From positions 4,710,001-4,774,000 of the forward strand of contig NZ_SHKL01000001.1 of NCBI RefSeq assembly GCF_004217185.1: 64,000 nt of DNA, written 5' to 3'. This DNA comes from Pseudonocardia sediminis (GTDB lineage Bacteria > Actinomycetota > Actinomycetes > Mycobacteriales > Pseudonocardiaceae). The notes under the pieces are model-generated. The model saw nothing but the letters and a program-made list of their open reading frames with translations, ran no database searches and was not told the DNA's origin. Shown piece after piece: positions 28,225 through 37,349 of the stretch; the first letter of the stretch is position 1; every line of letters begins with the position of its first letter. A program made the position numbers and the translations under genes.

Positions 28225-30128
28225 GTCGCGACCCCGCTGGTCTGCTCGCGCAACGCGATCCGGTACTGCTCCAGCGGGACGAGGTCGCCGAAGAGCTCGT
28301 TGTAGGTCTCCGGGTCGGTCTCGTAATTCGTGCGCTGCAGCCGGGACTTGATCTCGGTGATCTGCGCGTCGACCAGCGACATCCGCACCCCGGCGAGCAG
28401 GCCGGAGACGTAGCGGCCCTCGTCGGTGTTGCGCCGCGGCAGCTCCAGGGCCTCCACGGCCAGCTCGCTGACCAGGTGGCGGATCTCGTCGGTCGTGGTC
28501 TCGGCGCTCACCGCGTCGAGCCAGGCGCCGCCCTCGATGCCGCCGCAGACCCCGCCGGCGGCGCTGATCGCCCGGTGCACCGCGGCGAAGGCCGGGTGGG
28601 TGAACGCGGCCTCGGGCAGCTCGTCGTAGCCGGGGCCGGCGACCGCGGGGATCTGCAGCGCGGCCTTGAGCGCCTGGCGCTGGATGTGCAGGCGGGGGTC
28701 GTCGCGCGGCGGGGCCTTCGGTGCCTCGCGGCCGTTGCCGCGCGCGCCGTCGGCGGGCTTGCGGCCCTTGACCTGTCCCGGACCGGGCGGCGTCGGGCTC
28801 CCGGCCGTCTCCCGCACCCGGCGCACGACGACGGCGATGTCCTCCCAGCCGGTCCAGCCGGCCAGGCGGCGCGCGTACTCGTCACGCAGGTCCTCGCGCT
28901 TGATCCGCGCGACCAGCGGCACCGTGCGCTGCAGAGCGGCGGCGCGGCCCTCGACGGAGTTCAGGTCGTGCTCGCGCAGCATCGAGCGGATCGCGAACTC
29001 GAACAGCGGCTCGCGGCGGGCCACCAGGTCGCGGACGGCGGTGTCGCCGTGGGTGTTGCGCAGGTCGCAGGGGTCCTGGCCGTCCGGGGCGACGGCGACG
29101 AACGTCTGCGCGGCGAAGCTCTGCTCGCCGTCGAAGGCCTTCATCGCGGCGGCCTGACCCGCCGCGTCGCCGTCGAAGGTGTAGATGACCTCGCCGAGGT
29201 CGAACGAGTCGTCACCGATCAGGCGGCGGATCACCGAGACGTGCTCGGAGCCGAACGCCGTGCCACAGGAGGCGACGGCGGTGTGCACGCCGGCCTCGTG
29301 CATCGCCATCACGTCGGTGTAGCCCTCGACGACGACGACCTGGCGTCGCTTGGCGATCTCGCGCTTGGCCAGGTCCAGGCCGAACAGCACGTGGGTCTTG
29401 CGGTAGACCGGCGTCTCGGAGGTGTTGAGGTACTTGGCGTCGATGCCGTCGTCGTCGAACAGCCGCCGCGCGCCGAAGCCGACGACGTCGCCGCCGAGGT
29501 CGCGGATCGGCCAGAGCAGGCGGCGGTGGAACCGGTCGATCGCGCCGCGGCGGCCCTCCTTGGACACGCCGGACTTGATCAGCTCGTCGAGCGTGTAGCC
29601 CTGTCCGAGCAGGTGCTTGGTGACGGTGTCCCAGCCCGCCGGGGCGTAGCCGCAGCCGAACTTCTCGGCCGACGCGGCGTCGAACCCGCGCTCGGTGAGG
29701 AACCGCATCGCGGGCGCGCCGGCCGGGGTGTGCAGCTGCGCTGTGTAGAACTCGGCCGCCTTGCGGTTGACCTCCAGCAGCCGCGAGCGGGTGCCCCGGT
29801 CGCGCTGCACGGAGCTGCCGCCGCCCTCGTAGGTCAGTCGCAGCCCGACCCGGTCGGCGAGGCGCTCGACCGCCTCCGGGAAGCCGATGACCTCCATCTT
29901 CATGACGAAGTCGATGACGCTGCCGCCCTCGCCACAGCCGAAGCAGTGGAACGTGCCGTGCGAGGGACGCACGTTGAACGACGGCGACTTCTCGTCGTGG
30001 AACGGGCAGAGGCCCTTGAGCGAACCGGCACCGGCCTTGCGGAGGTTGATGTACTCGCCGATCACCTCGTCGATCCGGGTGCGGTCGCGGACCTCGGTGA
30101 TGTCTGAGTCACGGATCCGGCCTGCCAC
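28221..30128 (-). CDS. dnaG: DNA primase
   Basis: The 635-residue protein is a DnaG primase. The N-terminal CHC2 zinc-binding domain has Cys-Pro-Phe-His and CFGCGEGG (about residues 38-68). A TOPRIM domain with VVVVEGYTDVMAMHEAGV and the YTFDGDAAGQAA metal site follows (about 250-345), and the C-terminal DnaB-binding region closes the protein. It makes the RNA primers for replication. The start at 30128 gives the usual AGRIRDSDI N-terminus. Confidence 0.97.
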   Translation of the reverse strand: MAGRIRDSDITEVRDRTRIDEVIGEYINLRKAGAGSLKGLCPFHDEKSPSFNVRPSHGTFHCFGCGEGGSVIDFVMKMEVIGFPEAVERLADRVGLRLTYEGGGSSVQRDRGTRSRLLEVNRKAAEFYTAQLHTPAGAPAMRFLTERGFDAASAEKFGCGYAPAGWDTVTKHLLGQGYTLDELIKSGVSKEGRRGAIDRFHRRLLWPIRDLGGDVVGFGARRLFDDDGIDAKYLNTSETPVYRKTHVLFGLDLAKREIAKRRQVVVVEGYTDVMAMHEAGVHTAVASCGTAFGSEHVSVIRRLIGDDSFDLGEVIYTFDGDAAGQAAAMKAFDGEQSFAAQTFVAVAPDGQDPCDLRNTHGDTAVRDLVARREPLFEFAIRSMLREHDLNSVEGRAAALQRTVPLVARIKREDLRDEYARRLAGWTGWEDIAVVVRRVRETAGSPTPPGPGQVKGRKPADGARGNGREAPKAPPRDDPRLHIQRQALKAALQIPAVAGPGYDELPEAAFTHPAFAAVHRAISAAGGVCGGIEGGAWLDAVSAETTTDEIRHLVSELAVEALELPRRNTDEGRYVSGLLAGVRMSLVDAQITEIKSRLQRTNYETDPETYNELFGDLVPLEQYRIALREQTSGVAT

Positions 30129-30222
30129 GGACCCGATTCTAGGCGCGTCCGGCCCGCGGCGACCGGGCGGCGTGGATTCCGGTGCACTCCACCGCGGTCG
30201 GGTGCCGGTAGCGTCGCGGAGC

Positions 30223-31095
30223 GTGTCCGGGGACGTCGTCGAGAGCCACCGCCCGCACCTGCTGGGCGTCGGTTACCGGATCACCGGCAGCATCGCCGAC
30301 GCCGAGGACGCCGTCCAGGAGGCCTGGCTGCGGCTCGCCGCCCTCGACGACCCGGATCAGATCCGTGACCTGCGCGGATGGCTGACCACCGTCGTCGCGC
30401 GGCTGTGCCTGGACCGGCTGCGCTCGGCCGCCGCCCGGCGCGAGCGCTACGTCGGGCCGTGGCTGCCGGAGCCGCTGGTCACCACCTCCGACGACGACGG
30501 GCCGCTGGCGCACGTCGTCCGCGACGAGGGCGTGCGGATGGCCGCGATGGTGGTGCTCGACGCGCTGAGCCCGGCCCAGCGCGTCGCGTTCGTGCTGCAC
30601 GAGGCGCTCGCCGAACCCTACGACTCGATCGCCGAGGTGCTGGGCTGCTCGACCGCCGCCGCGCGCCAGCACGCGAGCCGGGCGCGACGCGCCCTCGCCG
30701 ACGCCGCACCGCCCCCGCGGGCCGCCGACTCCGCCCAGCAGGCGGTGCTGGGCCGGTTCGCCGACGCGCTCGGCCGCGGGGACGTCGCCGCGCTGGTCGC
30801 GCTGCTGCATCCGGACGTCGTCCTGCGCAACGACGGCGGCGGACGGGTGCAGGCCGCGCTCCGGCCCGTCGTCGGCGCGGACAAGGTCGCCCGCCTGCTG
30901 CTGGGCCTGCACTCGCGCTACGGCGACGGGATGCTCGACGGCCGCGCCGTCCGGGTCAACGGCGAGCCGGGGTGGCTCGTGCCGGGAGCCGGCGCGGTCT
31001 CCACCTCGGTCACCGTGTTCGCGCTCGCCGACGATCGGATCGTCGGCGTCTACTCCACGCTCAACCCGGAGAAGCTGACCCGGCTGCCGGCGTGA
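30223..31095 (+). CDS. ECF41 family sigma factor with SnoaL-like domain
   Basis: The 290-residue protein has sigma regions 2 (about 9-75) and 4 (about 115-165), followed by a SnoaL-like C-terminal domain. The ECF41 marker motifs are present: WLPEPL at residues 80-85 and NPEKL close to the C-terminus, where the family usually has NPDKL. In ECF41 the C-terminal domain controls sigma activity in place of an anti-sigma factor. GTG 30223 starts the protein, divergent from dnaG. The convergent gene encodes the typical ECF41 partner. Confidence 0.9.
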   Translation: MSGDVVESHRPHLLGVGYRITGSIADAEDAVQEAWLRLAALDDPDQIRDLRGWLTTVVARLCLDRLRSAAARRERYVGPWLPEPLVTTSDDDGPLAHVVRDEGVRMAAMVVLDALSPAQRVAFVLHEALAEPYDSIAEVLGCSTAAARQHASRARRALADAAPPPRAADSAQQAVLGRFADALGRGDVAALVALLHPDVVLRNDGGGRVQAALRPVVGADKVARLLLGLHSRYGDGMLDGRAVRVNGEPGWLVPGAGAVSTSVTVFALADDRIVGVYSTLNPEKLTRLPA

Positions 31096-31648
31096 GCCGG
31101 ACCCGGCAGGCCGCGTCGAAACCCTGGTCGGTGATGCCGAGGGCGTGGTTGGCCCGCGCGCGCAGGTTCTCCACCGCGATCATCTGGGTCAGCTCCACGA
31201 GCCCGGCCCGGCCGAACTCGGCCTCCAGCGCGGCGACCTGGGCGTCGGTGACGGTCATCGGCTGGGCCGTCATGGCGTCGGCGTAGGCGATCGCGAGGCG
31301 TTCGTCGTCGCGGTAGAGCGGGTCGGTGGCGTAGTCGTCGATGTGGCGCAGGCGCTCGACGTCGAGGCCGTCCAGGCGCTGCAGCATGGTGCCGAAGTCG
31401 ACGCACCACGAGCAGCCGACGACCGTCGCCGTCCGGTAGACCGCCAGCTCACGCACCCGCGCCGGCAGCACGCCGACCGCGCGTTCCCACGCCAGCTCGG
31501 AGACCAGCCCGGCCCAGAACATGCCGCGGTGGTGCCGGGCGACCGCGAACGGCTCGGGCACCGAACCGAAACGGCGACGGGCGATGCGGTAGACCAGCCG
31601 TCCCCCGACGCCGGCGTCGGCGGGTTCCACGGCGGGGATTCGTGCCAT
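31061..31648 (-). CDS. AhpD-like carboxymuconolactone decarboxylase family protein
   Basis: The 195-residue protein belongs to the CMD/AhpD family, with the redox pair GCSWCVDF (Cys 79 and 82) and the downstream His in the usual helix bundle. ECF41 sigma factors are commonly encoded beside a CMD, oxidoreductase or epimerase (COE) gene, which matches this convergent pair. The 3' ends overlap by 35 bases. A peroxidase or redox role is inferred. Confidence 0.88.
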   Translation of the reverse strand: MARIPAVEPADAGVGGRLVYRIARRRFGSVPEPFAVARHHRGMFWAGLVSELAWERAVGVLPARVRELAVYRTATVVGCSWCVDFGTMLQRLDGLDVERLRHIDDYATDPLYRDDERLAIAYADAMTAQPMTVTDAQVAALEAEFGRAGLVELTQMIAVENLRARANHALGITDQGFDAACRVRLTPAAGSASPG

Positions 31649-31713
31649 CTCGTCCTCCTGGAGTTCGTGTTCTCACCCGGGGGACGAGACGGGGCGCCGG
31701 AACGTGACGGGGG

Positions 31714-32625
31714 TCAGCTGCCGGTGGCGACGGGTTCCGGGTCGGGCTTCTTCCTCCGGCGCCGCACCATGCCCAGGCCGACATACATGCCGACCAGCGC
31801 GATGCCGAGGCCGAGCAGCGCCTGGACGGTCAGGACCTCGCCGAGCACCGGGACCGCGATCAGGGCCGTGGTCGCCGGGACCAGGTTGAGCAGGGCGCTG
31901 ACGTGCACCGTCGAGCGCCACCGCAGCAGCAGGAACATCAGGGCGAACGCGCCCGCGGAGTTGAAGATCCCGAGCCAGACCACCGACGCCCAGCCACCGG
32001 CGTCGGAGGGCAGCCAGGCCGCGCCGAGGAACGGCATCGCGACCGCGGTGACGACGAGCGAGGTCAGCATCTGCACGATCACGCTCGTCACGACGGGCGT
32101 GTCCTCGTTGAACCTCTTCTGGTAGAGCGTCCCGGCGGTCAGCGACAGCATGCCGAGCACCGGGAAGACCACCGCGCTGCTGATGCCGCCGCCGAGCTCG
32201 TCGGAGAGCACGACGTAGACCCCGGCGGCGCCGATCACTAGGCCGAACACCGGGGCCGGGCCCAGCTTCGTCGACAGCAGCAACGGGGTGAGCAGCCCGA
32301 CCAGCAGCGGCGCCATGCCCAGGATCAGGCTCGACAGCCCGGCCGGGACGCCGTTCGCCAGACCGGTGTAGACGGCGGAGAACTGCCCGACCTGCAGCAG
32401 CAGTGCCGTCACCGCGAGGTGGATCCAGGCCGATCCGCGCGGCAGCGCGGGACGCATGACGGCCGCGACCGCGCCCATCGCGACGGCGGCGATCACGAAC
32501 CGCCACAGCAGGACGGTCGGGACCTCCATGTGCTGGGTCGCGATCTTGCCCGCGATGAACCCGGACGCCCACAACGGGACGAACAGCACGCTGAGCAGAG
32601 GGACGGTCCACCGGCTGCTGCGCAT
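31714..32625 (-). CDS. EamA/DMT family transporter
   Basis: Ten hydrophobic segments in a 303-residue protein show the two-fold EamA (DMT) repeat. The second half contains LLNLVPATTALIAVPVLGEVL, a typical EamA motif. It ends in a basic RRRRKK tail. Members export metabolites or amino acids; the substrate is not visible. A broken MerR gene lies opposite and may have been its regulator. Confidence 0.85.
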   Translation of the reverse strand: MRSSRWTVPLLSVLFVPLWASGFIAGKIATQHMEVPTVLLWRFVIAAVAMGAVAAVMRPALPRGSAWIHLAVTALLLQVGQFSAVYTGLANGVPAGLSSLILGMAPLLVGLLTPLLLSTKLGPAPVFGLVIGAAGVYVVLSDELGGGISSAVVFPVLGMLSLTAGTLYQKRFNEDTPVVTSVIVQMLTSLVVTAVAMPFLGAAWLPSDAGGWASVVWLGIFNSAGAFALMFLLLRWRSTVHVSALLNLVPATTALIAVPVLGEVLTVQALLGLGIALVGMYVGLGMVRRRRKKPDPEPVATGS

Positions 32626-32753
32626 CGGGACAGTTCATCGCATCGCTAACCACCAGGCCAACGGTGAACGGCGTTGGTGAGCGACGTCTCCCGGGACCGG
32701 ACCGGCGCCGGGGCCTCGAGTTCGAGTGCGCTCGAAGGCCGAGCGTGACCGTC

Positions 32754-33055
32754 ATGACGACGACGGCCGAGACGCCCGTGACCTGCACCGCCGTCGACGC
32801 GGCGCGGGAGCGGCTGCAGCGGCAGGACGCCGGCGCCCCGGCTCCGGGCGAACGGCTCGACATCGCCGAGGTCGCCGCCCGGACCGGCGTCACCGCCCAC
32901 ACGCTGCGCTACTACGAGCGGATCGGCTGCTCGCCGTCGAGCGCGACGCGAGCGGGCACCGCAGCTACAGCGCCGACGACTTCCGTCGCGTGGTGTTCGT
33001 GAGCCGGTTGCGGATGACCGGGATGCCGGTCCGCGACGGGGCGATGGCGCCGTAG
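32754..33055 (+). pseudogene. MerR-type regulator, frameshifted and truncated
   Basis: ATG 32754 opens a MerR winged helix (IAEVAARTGVTAHTLRYYERIG). At about 32925-32930 the frame breaks: the following residues only fit MerR (LLAVERDASGHRSYSADDF, then VSRLRMTGMPVRD) in the next frame, which needs one extra base. Even then the protein stops after MPVRDGAMAP, lacking the dimerisation helix. A sequencing slip alone would not explain the C-terminal loss. Confidence 0.75.
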
Positions 33056-33060
33056 AGCCG

Positions 33061-33255
33061 TCAGACCGTGGCGGTGCGCGCGGAGTCCTCCACCGGGAGG
33101 GGACGGCGCGGGGACGGGACGAACGGCGTGGCGCGCGCCGGGCGGGGCGCACCGGTCTGGGCGTGGGCGGCCAGCCAGGGAGCCACCGCGACCGCGAACA
33201 GCACGATGATCCCGGCGGATCCGCCGGTGAGGGCCATGATCTCCGAGAGGTTCAT
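33061..33255 (-). CDS. Small membrane protein, 64 aa
   Basis: ATG 33255 opens a short protein with one transmembrane helix (GIIVLFAVAVAPWLAAHA) and a basic, Pro-rich tail. It is unclear whether it has a function beyond membrane insertion. It ends six bases after the MerR pseudogene. Confidence 0.55.
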   Translation of the reverse strand: MNLSEIMALTGGSAGIIVLFAVAVAPWLAAHAQTGAPRPARATPFVPSPRRPLPVEDSARTATV

Positions 33256-33414
33256 GAGTCCACCGTGCGTCGGCAACCTGTGGGATACCTGAGCGCAGCC
33301 TGCGAAGCGCGCATCAACACGCCGAAGTGCCTGTGACACACCCGAGGAGGCGGTCATCGCCGAGAGGGCGTGTCCCGGCGCGGTTCCCGGTTCCCGGACG
33401 CCGATCATCGACAG

Positions 33415-34188
33415 GTGCACGGATGGCGTTCGACGTTCCTGGCCCTGACGGTCTCTGCTGCTCTGCTGCCGGCGGCGGCGTGCGGGGTGCCGTACGACCC
33501 GCCGACACCCGTCGGCACGAGCAGCGCCGACACCGTCGTGCCCGGGGGCTCCGACCCCACCGTCGAGCCCGCCGCCGCACGGTCCGGGGCGGCCGCCGCC
33601 GCGCTCGCGAAGCTGCCGGTCAAGGGCCGCGCGCCGAAGACCGGCTACACCCGCGAGCAGTTCGGCCAGCGCTGGGCCGACATCGACAAGGACGGCTGCG
33701 ACCAGCGCAACCAGGTCCTGGCCCGGGACATGGACAAGGAGACGTTCAAGCCCGGGACGAAGAACTGCGTCGTGCTCACCGGGTCCCTGCGCGACCCCTA
33801 CACCGCGCGCACGATCGCCTTCACCCGCGGCGCCGACTCCAGCAGCGACGTGCAGATCGACCACGTCATCGCGCTGTCCGACGCGTGGCAGAAGGGCGCC
33901 CAGCAGCTCGACGCCGCCACCCGTCAGCGGATCGGCAACGACCCGCTGAACCTCGTCGCCGTCGACGGTCCGACGAACGCCCGCAAGGGTGACGGCGACG
34001 CCGCGACGTGGCTGGTCCCGAACACGAAGTACCGCTGCGCCTACGTGTCCCGGCAGGTCGCGGTGAAGGCCCGCTACAAGCTCTGGGTCACCGCCGCCGA
34101 GCGCGACGCGATCGGCAAGATCCTCGACACCTGCCCCGGCCAGGCCCTGCCGACGGACGCGAACGCACCCGCCAACACCTTCCGCTGA
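33415..34188 (+). CDS. Secreted HNH nuclease lipoprotein
   Basis: GTG 33415 gives an N-terminal signal with a lipobox (LPAAAC, Cys about residue 24) and hence a lipoprotein anchored outside the membrane. A Pro/Ser/Thr linker leads into a C-terminal nuclease domain of the DUF1524/HNH kind, with VQIDHVIALSDAW and a later NDPLNLVAVDG and NARKGD. The family degrades DNA outside the cell. Length, about 257 residues, is normal. Start choice is uncertain because alternative starts lie upstream. Confidence 0.78.
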   Translation: MHGWRSTFLALTVSAALLPAAACGVPYDPPTPVGTSSADTVVPGGSDPTVEPAAARSGAAAAALAKLPVKGRAPKTGYTREQFGQRWADIDKDGCDQRNQVLARDMDKETFKPGTKNCVVLTGSLRDPYTARTIAFTRGADSSSDVQIDHVIALSDAWQKGAQQLDAATRQRIGNDPLNLVAVDGPTNARKGDGDAATWLVPNTKYRCAYVSRQVAVKARYKLWVTAAERDAIGKILDTCPGQALPTDANAPANTFR

Positions 34189-34198
34189 CCGGTGTCGC

Positions 34199-35512
34199 TC
34201 AGCGCCCCCGGACGAGGCGGGCGTGCCGGCCGACCGCCTGCTGGTCGGTGAGCAGAGCGACCTGGTCGATCACCACGCGCAGCCGCGCCCGGTCGTCGGG
34301 TGCGGCGGCCCAGTCCTCGGCGCGCACCGGGTCGAGTGTCCCGGGGGCGCCGTCGAGCAGTGCCTCGACCAGCTCGGCGAGCAGCTCGCGCTGGCTCGCC
34401 TGCATGGCCAGCCGCTGCCGGTCGCTCATGACGTAACGGGTGGCCAGGGCCTTGAGCAGCACGACCTGCGCCGCGGCCGGGCCGGGGACGTGCAGGTCGG
34501 CGTCGTGACGGCGCAGCGGGCGGTCGCCGTGGGCGTCCAGCGTCGCGTCGGTGGCGGCCAGCGCGAAGCGCCCGACCAGCTCGCTGGTCAGCCGCTTCAT
34601 CGCCGCGTAGTCGGCCCCGCCGGCCACCGCGACGTCGAAGCCGCGCACGGCCCGGACCACCGGGAGCGCGTCCAGGTCCCGGGCGGCCTCCTCGCAGGCG
34701 GCGGCGTCGGCTCCGAACTGCAGCGCCGCGGCCCGGGCCAGCTCGGCGCGTTCGGTGGGGGACGAGAGCACCGCGAGATCCATCCGGCCCGACAGCACCG
34801 CGTCCTCGACGTCGTGCACGGAGTAGGCGACGTCGTCGGCCCAGTCCATGACCTGCGCCTCCATGCAGCGCTCGCCGGGCCGGGCGCCGAGCCGGACCCA
34901 CGCCAGGGTCGGCTCGTCGTCGGCGTAGGCGCCGAACTTGCGCTCCCCGCCCCGGCGGGCCCACGGGTACTTCGCCGACGCGTCGAGGGTGGCGCGGGTC
35001 AGGTTCAGCCCGCCCGCGTTGCGCCCGTCCGACGACTCCGACTTCGGCTCCAGGCGGGTCAGGATCCGCAGCGTCTGGGCGTTGCCCTCGAACCCGCCGC
35101 AGGCCGCGCCCGCCTCGTCGAGGGCCCGCTCGCCGTTGTGCCCGAACGGCGGGTGCCCGATGTCGTGGGCCAAGCCGGCGGCGTCGACGACGTCCGGGTC
35201 GCACCCGAGCTCCTCGGCCATCCCGCGCCCGATCTGGGCCACCTCGAGCGAGTGCGTCAGCCGGGTGCGCGGGATGCCGCTGACCTCCGCGCCCTCCCCC
35301 GGCCCGACGACCTGCGTCTTGCCCGCCAGCCGTCGCAGGGCCGCGGAGTGCAGCACGCGGGCCCGGTCCCGGGAGAACGGGCTGCGCCGCTCGATGCGTC
35401 CGCGCTCGCCCAGGCCGGAGCCCTTCGGGGCCTCGGGCAGCATCCGCTCGGTGTCCGCTCCCGAGTACCCGGGCGTACCCGTGGCGTCGAGCGATCCGGC
35501 TCCGGCGGACAC
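34199..35512 (-). CDS. dgt: Deoxyguanosinetriphosphate triphosphohydrolase-like protein
   Basis: The 437-residue HD-domain protein has RLTHSLEVAQIGR, AGLAHDIGHPPFGHNGE (HD motif) and CMEAQVMDWADDVAYSVHD, matching the dGTPase family. It hydrolyses dGTP to deoxyguanosine and triphosphate. GTG 35512 is five bases from the upstream stop. In mycobacteria dgt adjoins dnaG, and here it lies about 4 kb away in the same block. Confidence 0.93.
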   Translation of the reverse strand: MSAGAGSLDATGTPGYSGADTERMLPEAPKGSGLGERGRIERRSPFSRDRARVLHSAALRRLAGKTQVVGPGEGAEVSGIPRTRLTHSLEVAQIGRGMAEELGCDPDVVDAAGLAHDIGHPPFGHNGERALDEAGAACGGFEGNAQTLRILTRLEPKSESSDGRNAGGLNLTRATLDASAKYPWARRGGERKFGAYADDEPTLAWVRLGARPGERCMEAQVMDWADDVAYSVHDVEDAVLSGRMDLAVLSSPTERAELARAAALQFGADAAACEEAARDLDALPVVRAVRGFDVAVAGGADYAAMKRLTSELVGRFALAATDATLDAHGDRPLRRHDADLHVPGPAAAQVVLLKALATRYVMSDRQRLAMQASQRELLAELVEALLDGAPGTLDPVRAEDWAAAPDDRARLRVVIDQVALLTDQQAVGRHARLVRGR

Positions 35513-35517
35513 GACGC

Positions 35518-36273
35518 TCAGCCCAGACCGCTGGTCGCGGTGTCGACCGGGGCGTGGGTCAGCTCGTAGAACAGCAGCGCCCCGGTCTCCCGGTAGATGT
35601 AGCGGAACTGCGCCTCGCGCGTCTGCACCATGGGCCCGCTGCGGGTCGGCGACGTCCACGCGTCCAGGCCGGCGTCACGTGCCATCGTCCGTGCCCGCAG
35701 GCTGTGCCAGGGGTCGGAGACCAGCAGCGCGGACTCCCAGCCCTGCTCGGAGGCCTTCGCCGCGACGGCCTGCACGCTGCGCAGGGTGTCGGCGCCCTCG
35801 TTGACCGCGATCACCGAGCTCGCCGGGACGCCGCGGCCGATCAGGTAGTTGCGGCTGGCCTCGGCCTCGGTGAACTGGTCGCCGCTCTGGCTGCCGCCGA
35901 CGGTGACGATCCGCGGCGCCACGCCGTCGTCGAAGAGCTGGGCGGCGTGCCGCAGCCGCGCGGCCAGCACCGAGCTGGGCTCGCCGTTGTACTGCGCCGC
36001 CCCGAGCACCACGACGGCGTCGACGGGCTGCTGGTCGTCGATCCGGGCGACCTGCCAGACCCGCAGCGCCGTCGTCCCGACGACGGCGACGGCCATCAGC
36101 ACCGCGCCGATCACGATCCGGGCGGGCCAGCTCATCCGGTTCATCCGCACGGCCGGACCGGCCGGCGGCGTGCGATCGGACCGGCGGCGGTCCGAACGGC
36201 GGCGTGTGGCGAGTGGTTCGGTCGGGGTGTCCCGGCCGGGCGACGGACGGCGACGAGAGGTGGGAGCACTCAT
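35518..36273 (-). CDS. YdcF/SanA-like membrane-anchored protein
   Basis: This 251-residue protein has one transmembrane helix (about 48-66) and a DUF218 domain starting VDAVVVLGAAQYNGEPSSVLAARL and continuing with RIVTVGG, DTLRSVQAV and SDPWHSLRARTMARDAGL. These are typical YdcF residues, with the domain probably outside the membrane. It overlaps the XdhC-like gene as ATGA. Confidence 0.85.
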   Translation of the reverse strand: MSAPTSRRRPSPGRDTPTEPLATRRRSDRRRSDRTPPAGPAVRMNRMSWPARIVIGAVLMAVAVVGTTALRVWQVARIDDQQPVDAVVVLGAAQYNGEPSSVLAARLRHAAQLFDDGVAPRIVTVGGSQSGDQFTEAEASRNYLIGRGVPASSVIAVNEGADTLRSVQAVAAKASEQGWESALLVSDPWHSLRARTMARDAGLDAWTSPTRSGPMVQTREAQFRYIYRETGALLFYELTHAPVDTATSGLG

Positions 36274-37349
36274 CCGCCGATCCGCCCGCCGGAGGCGGCC
36301 AGCGCCGACGCGGAGCGACCGGCCCGCAGGGCGATCACCTGCGCGACGATCGACACGGCCGTCTCCGCCGGAGTACGTGCGCCCAGGTCCAGCCCGACCG
36401 GGCCGTGGATCTGCTCGAGCCCGCTCTCGGTGACACCGGCGGCGAGCAGGCGCTCGCGGCGGGCGGACTGGGTGCGCCGCGACCCGAGCGCGCCGAGGAA
36501 CCCGCGTCCGTGGCGCAGCCCGTCGAGCAGCATCGCGTCGAACGCGGGGTCGTGGTCGAGCAGCACGACGACGTCGGCGTCGGTGAACGCCTGCACCGCG
36601 GCGCGCGCCTCGTCCAGGCCGGTGACGGTCCGCGAGGTCCAGCCCAGCAGCCGGGCCTGGCCGTGCAGCGCCTCGCCGAGCGCGCCCTCACCGACCACGA
36701 CCACCGACGGCACCGGGACCCACAGGTCCACCAGTACGTCCGTGCCGGCCGCGGTGACCTGCTCGGTGGCGGTCGCGCCGCGGCGCAGCAGGCCGCGCGC
36801 CGCCGTCACGGCCTCGTCCTGGGTCGTCGCGTCGCCCAGCGAGCCGTGGACGTCGTCGAGTTCCGGGCCGGTCAGCACCAGGGCGTGCGCACCGTCGACG
36901 GTCGCGAGCAGGGCCACCGGCCGGGCCGCCTCCAGCGCCTCGCCGAGGGCGGACGCGGCGTCGGCGGGCAGCGTGTGACCCAGCAGGGTCGCGCCGCCGG
37001 CGCAGGCCAGACCGGCGGCGACGGCCGGGGTCTCGGCGACGTGCGCCTGCTCGACGCGCGCCGTGCCGCCGGCGACGGAGGTGACGAGCGGGCGTGCGGT
37101 GTCGTCGAGCGCACCCCGGTAGAGCAGGCCGCTGACGTCCCCACCGGACGTCCCGGCCAGCAGCTGGCCGGACTCGACCGAGCCGAAGCCGTGCCGTTCC
37201 AGCACCCGCACGACACCGATGCCGACGGCCCCGACGGCGCCGTCACCTCCGGCGGCCCATCGGCGCAGGTCCGCGCCGAGCTCGCGTCGGGGGTCGCTGC
37301 CGGATCCCGGCGTCGCGCCGGGCCCGGACGGGGCGGTGGGGGTGGTCAC
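36270..37349 (-). CDS. XdhC/CoxI family protein
   Basis: The 359-residue protein has an XdhC N-terminal domain (GSDPRRELGADLRRWAAGG, then GAVGIGVVRV) and a C-terminal Rossmann-type domain (PSVVVVGEGALGEALHGQARLLGW, DVVVLLDHDPAFDAMLLDGL, GFLGALGSRRTQSARRERL). XdhC-like proteins insert the sulphido ligand into the molybdenum cofactor of xanthine dehydrogenase-type enzymes. No molybdenum hydroxylase gene is in this window. The GTG at 37349 is preferred for the N-terminus. Confidence 0.85.
   Translation of the reverse strand: MTTPTAPSGPGATPGSGSDPRRELGADLRRWAAGGDGAVGAVGIGVVRVLERHGFGSVESGQLLAGTSGGDVSGLLYRGALDDTARPLVTSVAGGTARVEQAHVAETPAVAAGLACAGGATLLGHTLPADAASALGEALEAARPVALLATVDGAHALVLTGPELDDVHGSLGDATTQDEAVTAARGLLRRGATATEQVTAAGTDVLVDLWVPVPSVVVVGEGALGEALHGQARLLGWTSRTVTGLDEARAAVQAFTDADVVVLLDHDPAFDAMLLDGLRHGRGFLGALGSRRTQSARRERLLAAGVTESGLEQIHGPVGLDLGARTPAETAVSIVAQVIALRAGRSASALAASGGRIGG

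Noticed and set aside
28476..30107. Open frame of 543 codons on the plus strand opposite dnaG
   Set aside because: It lies entirely antisense to dnaG and has the Ala/Val/Arg-rich, motif-free composition expected from the mirror of a GC-rich gene.
34223..35569. Open frame of 448 codons on the plus strand opposite dgt
   Set aside because: Antisense shadow of a well-supported HD-domain gene. Similar long shadows lie opposite glyS, lhgO, dnaJ and the CNNM genes.
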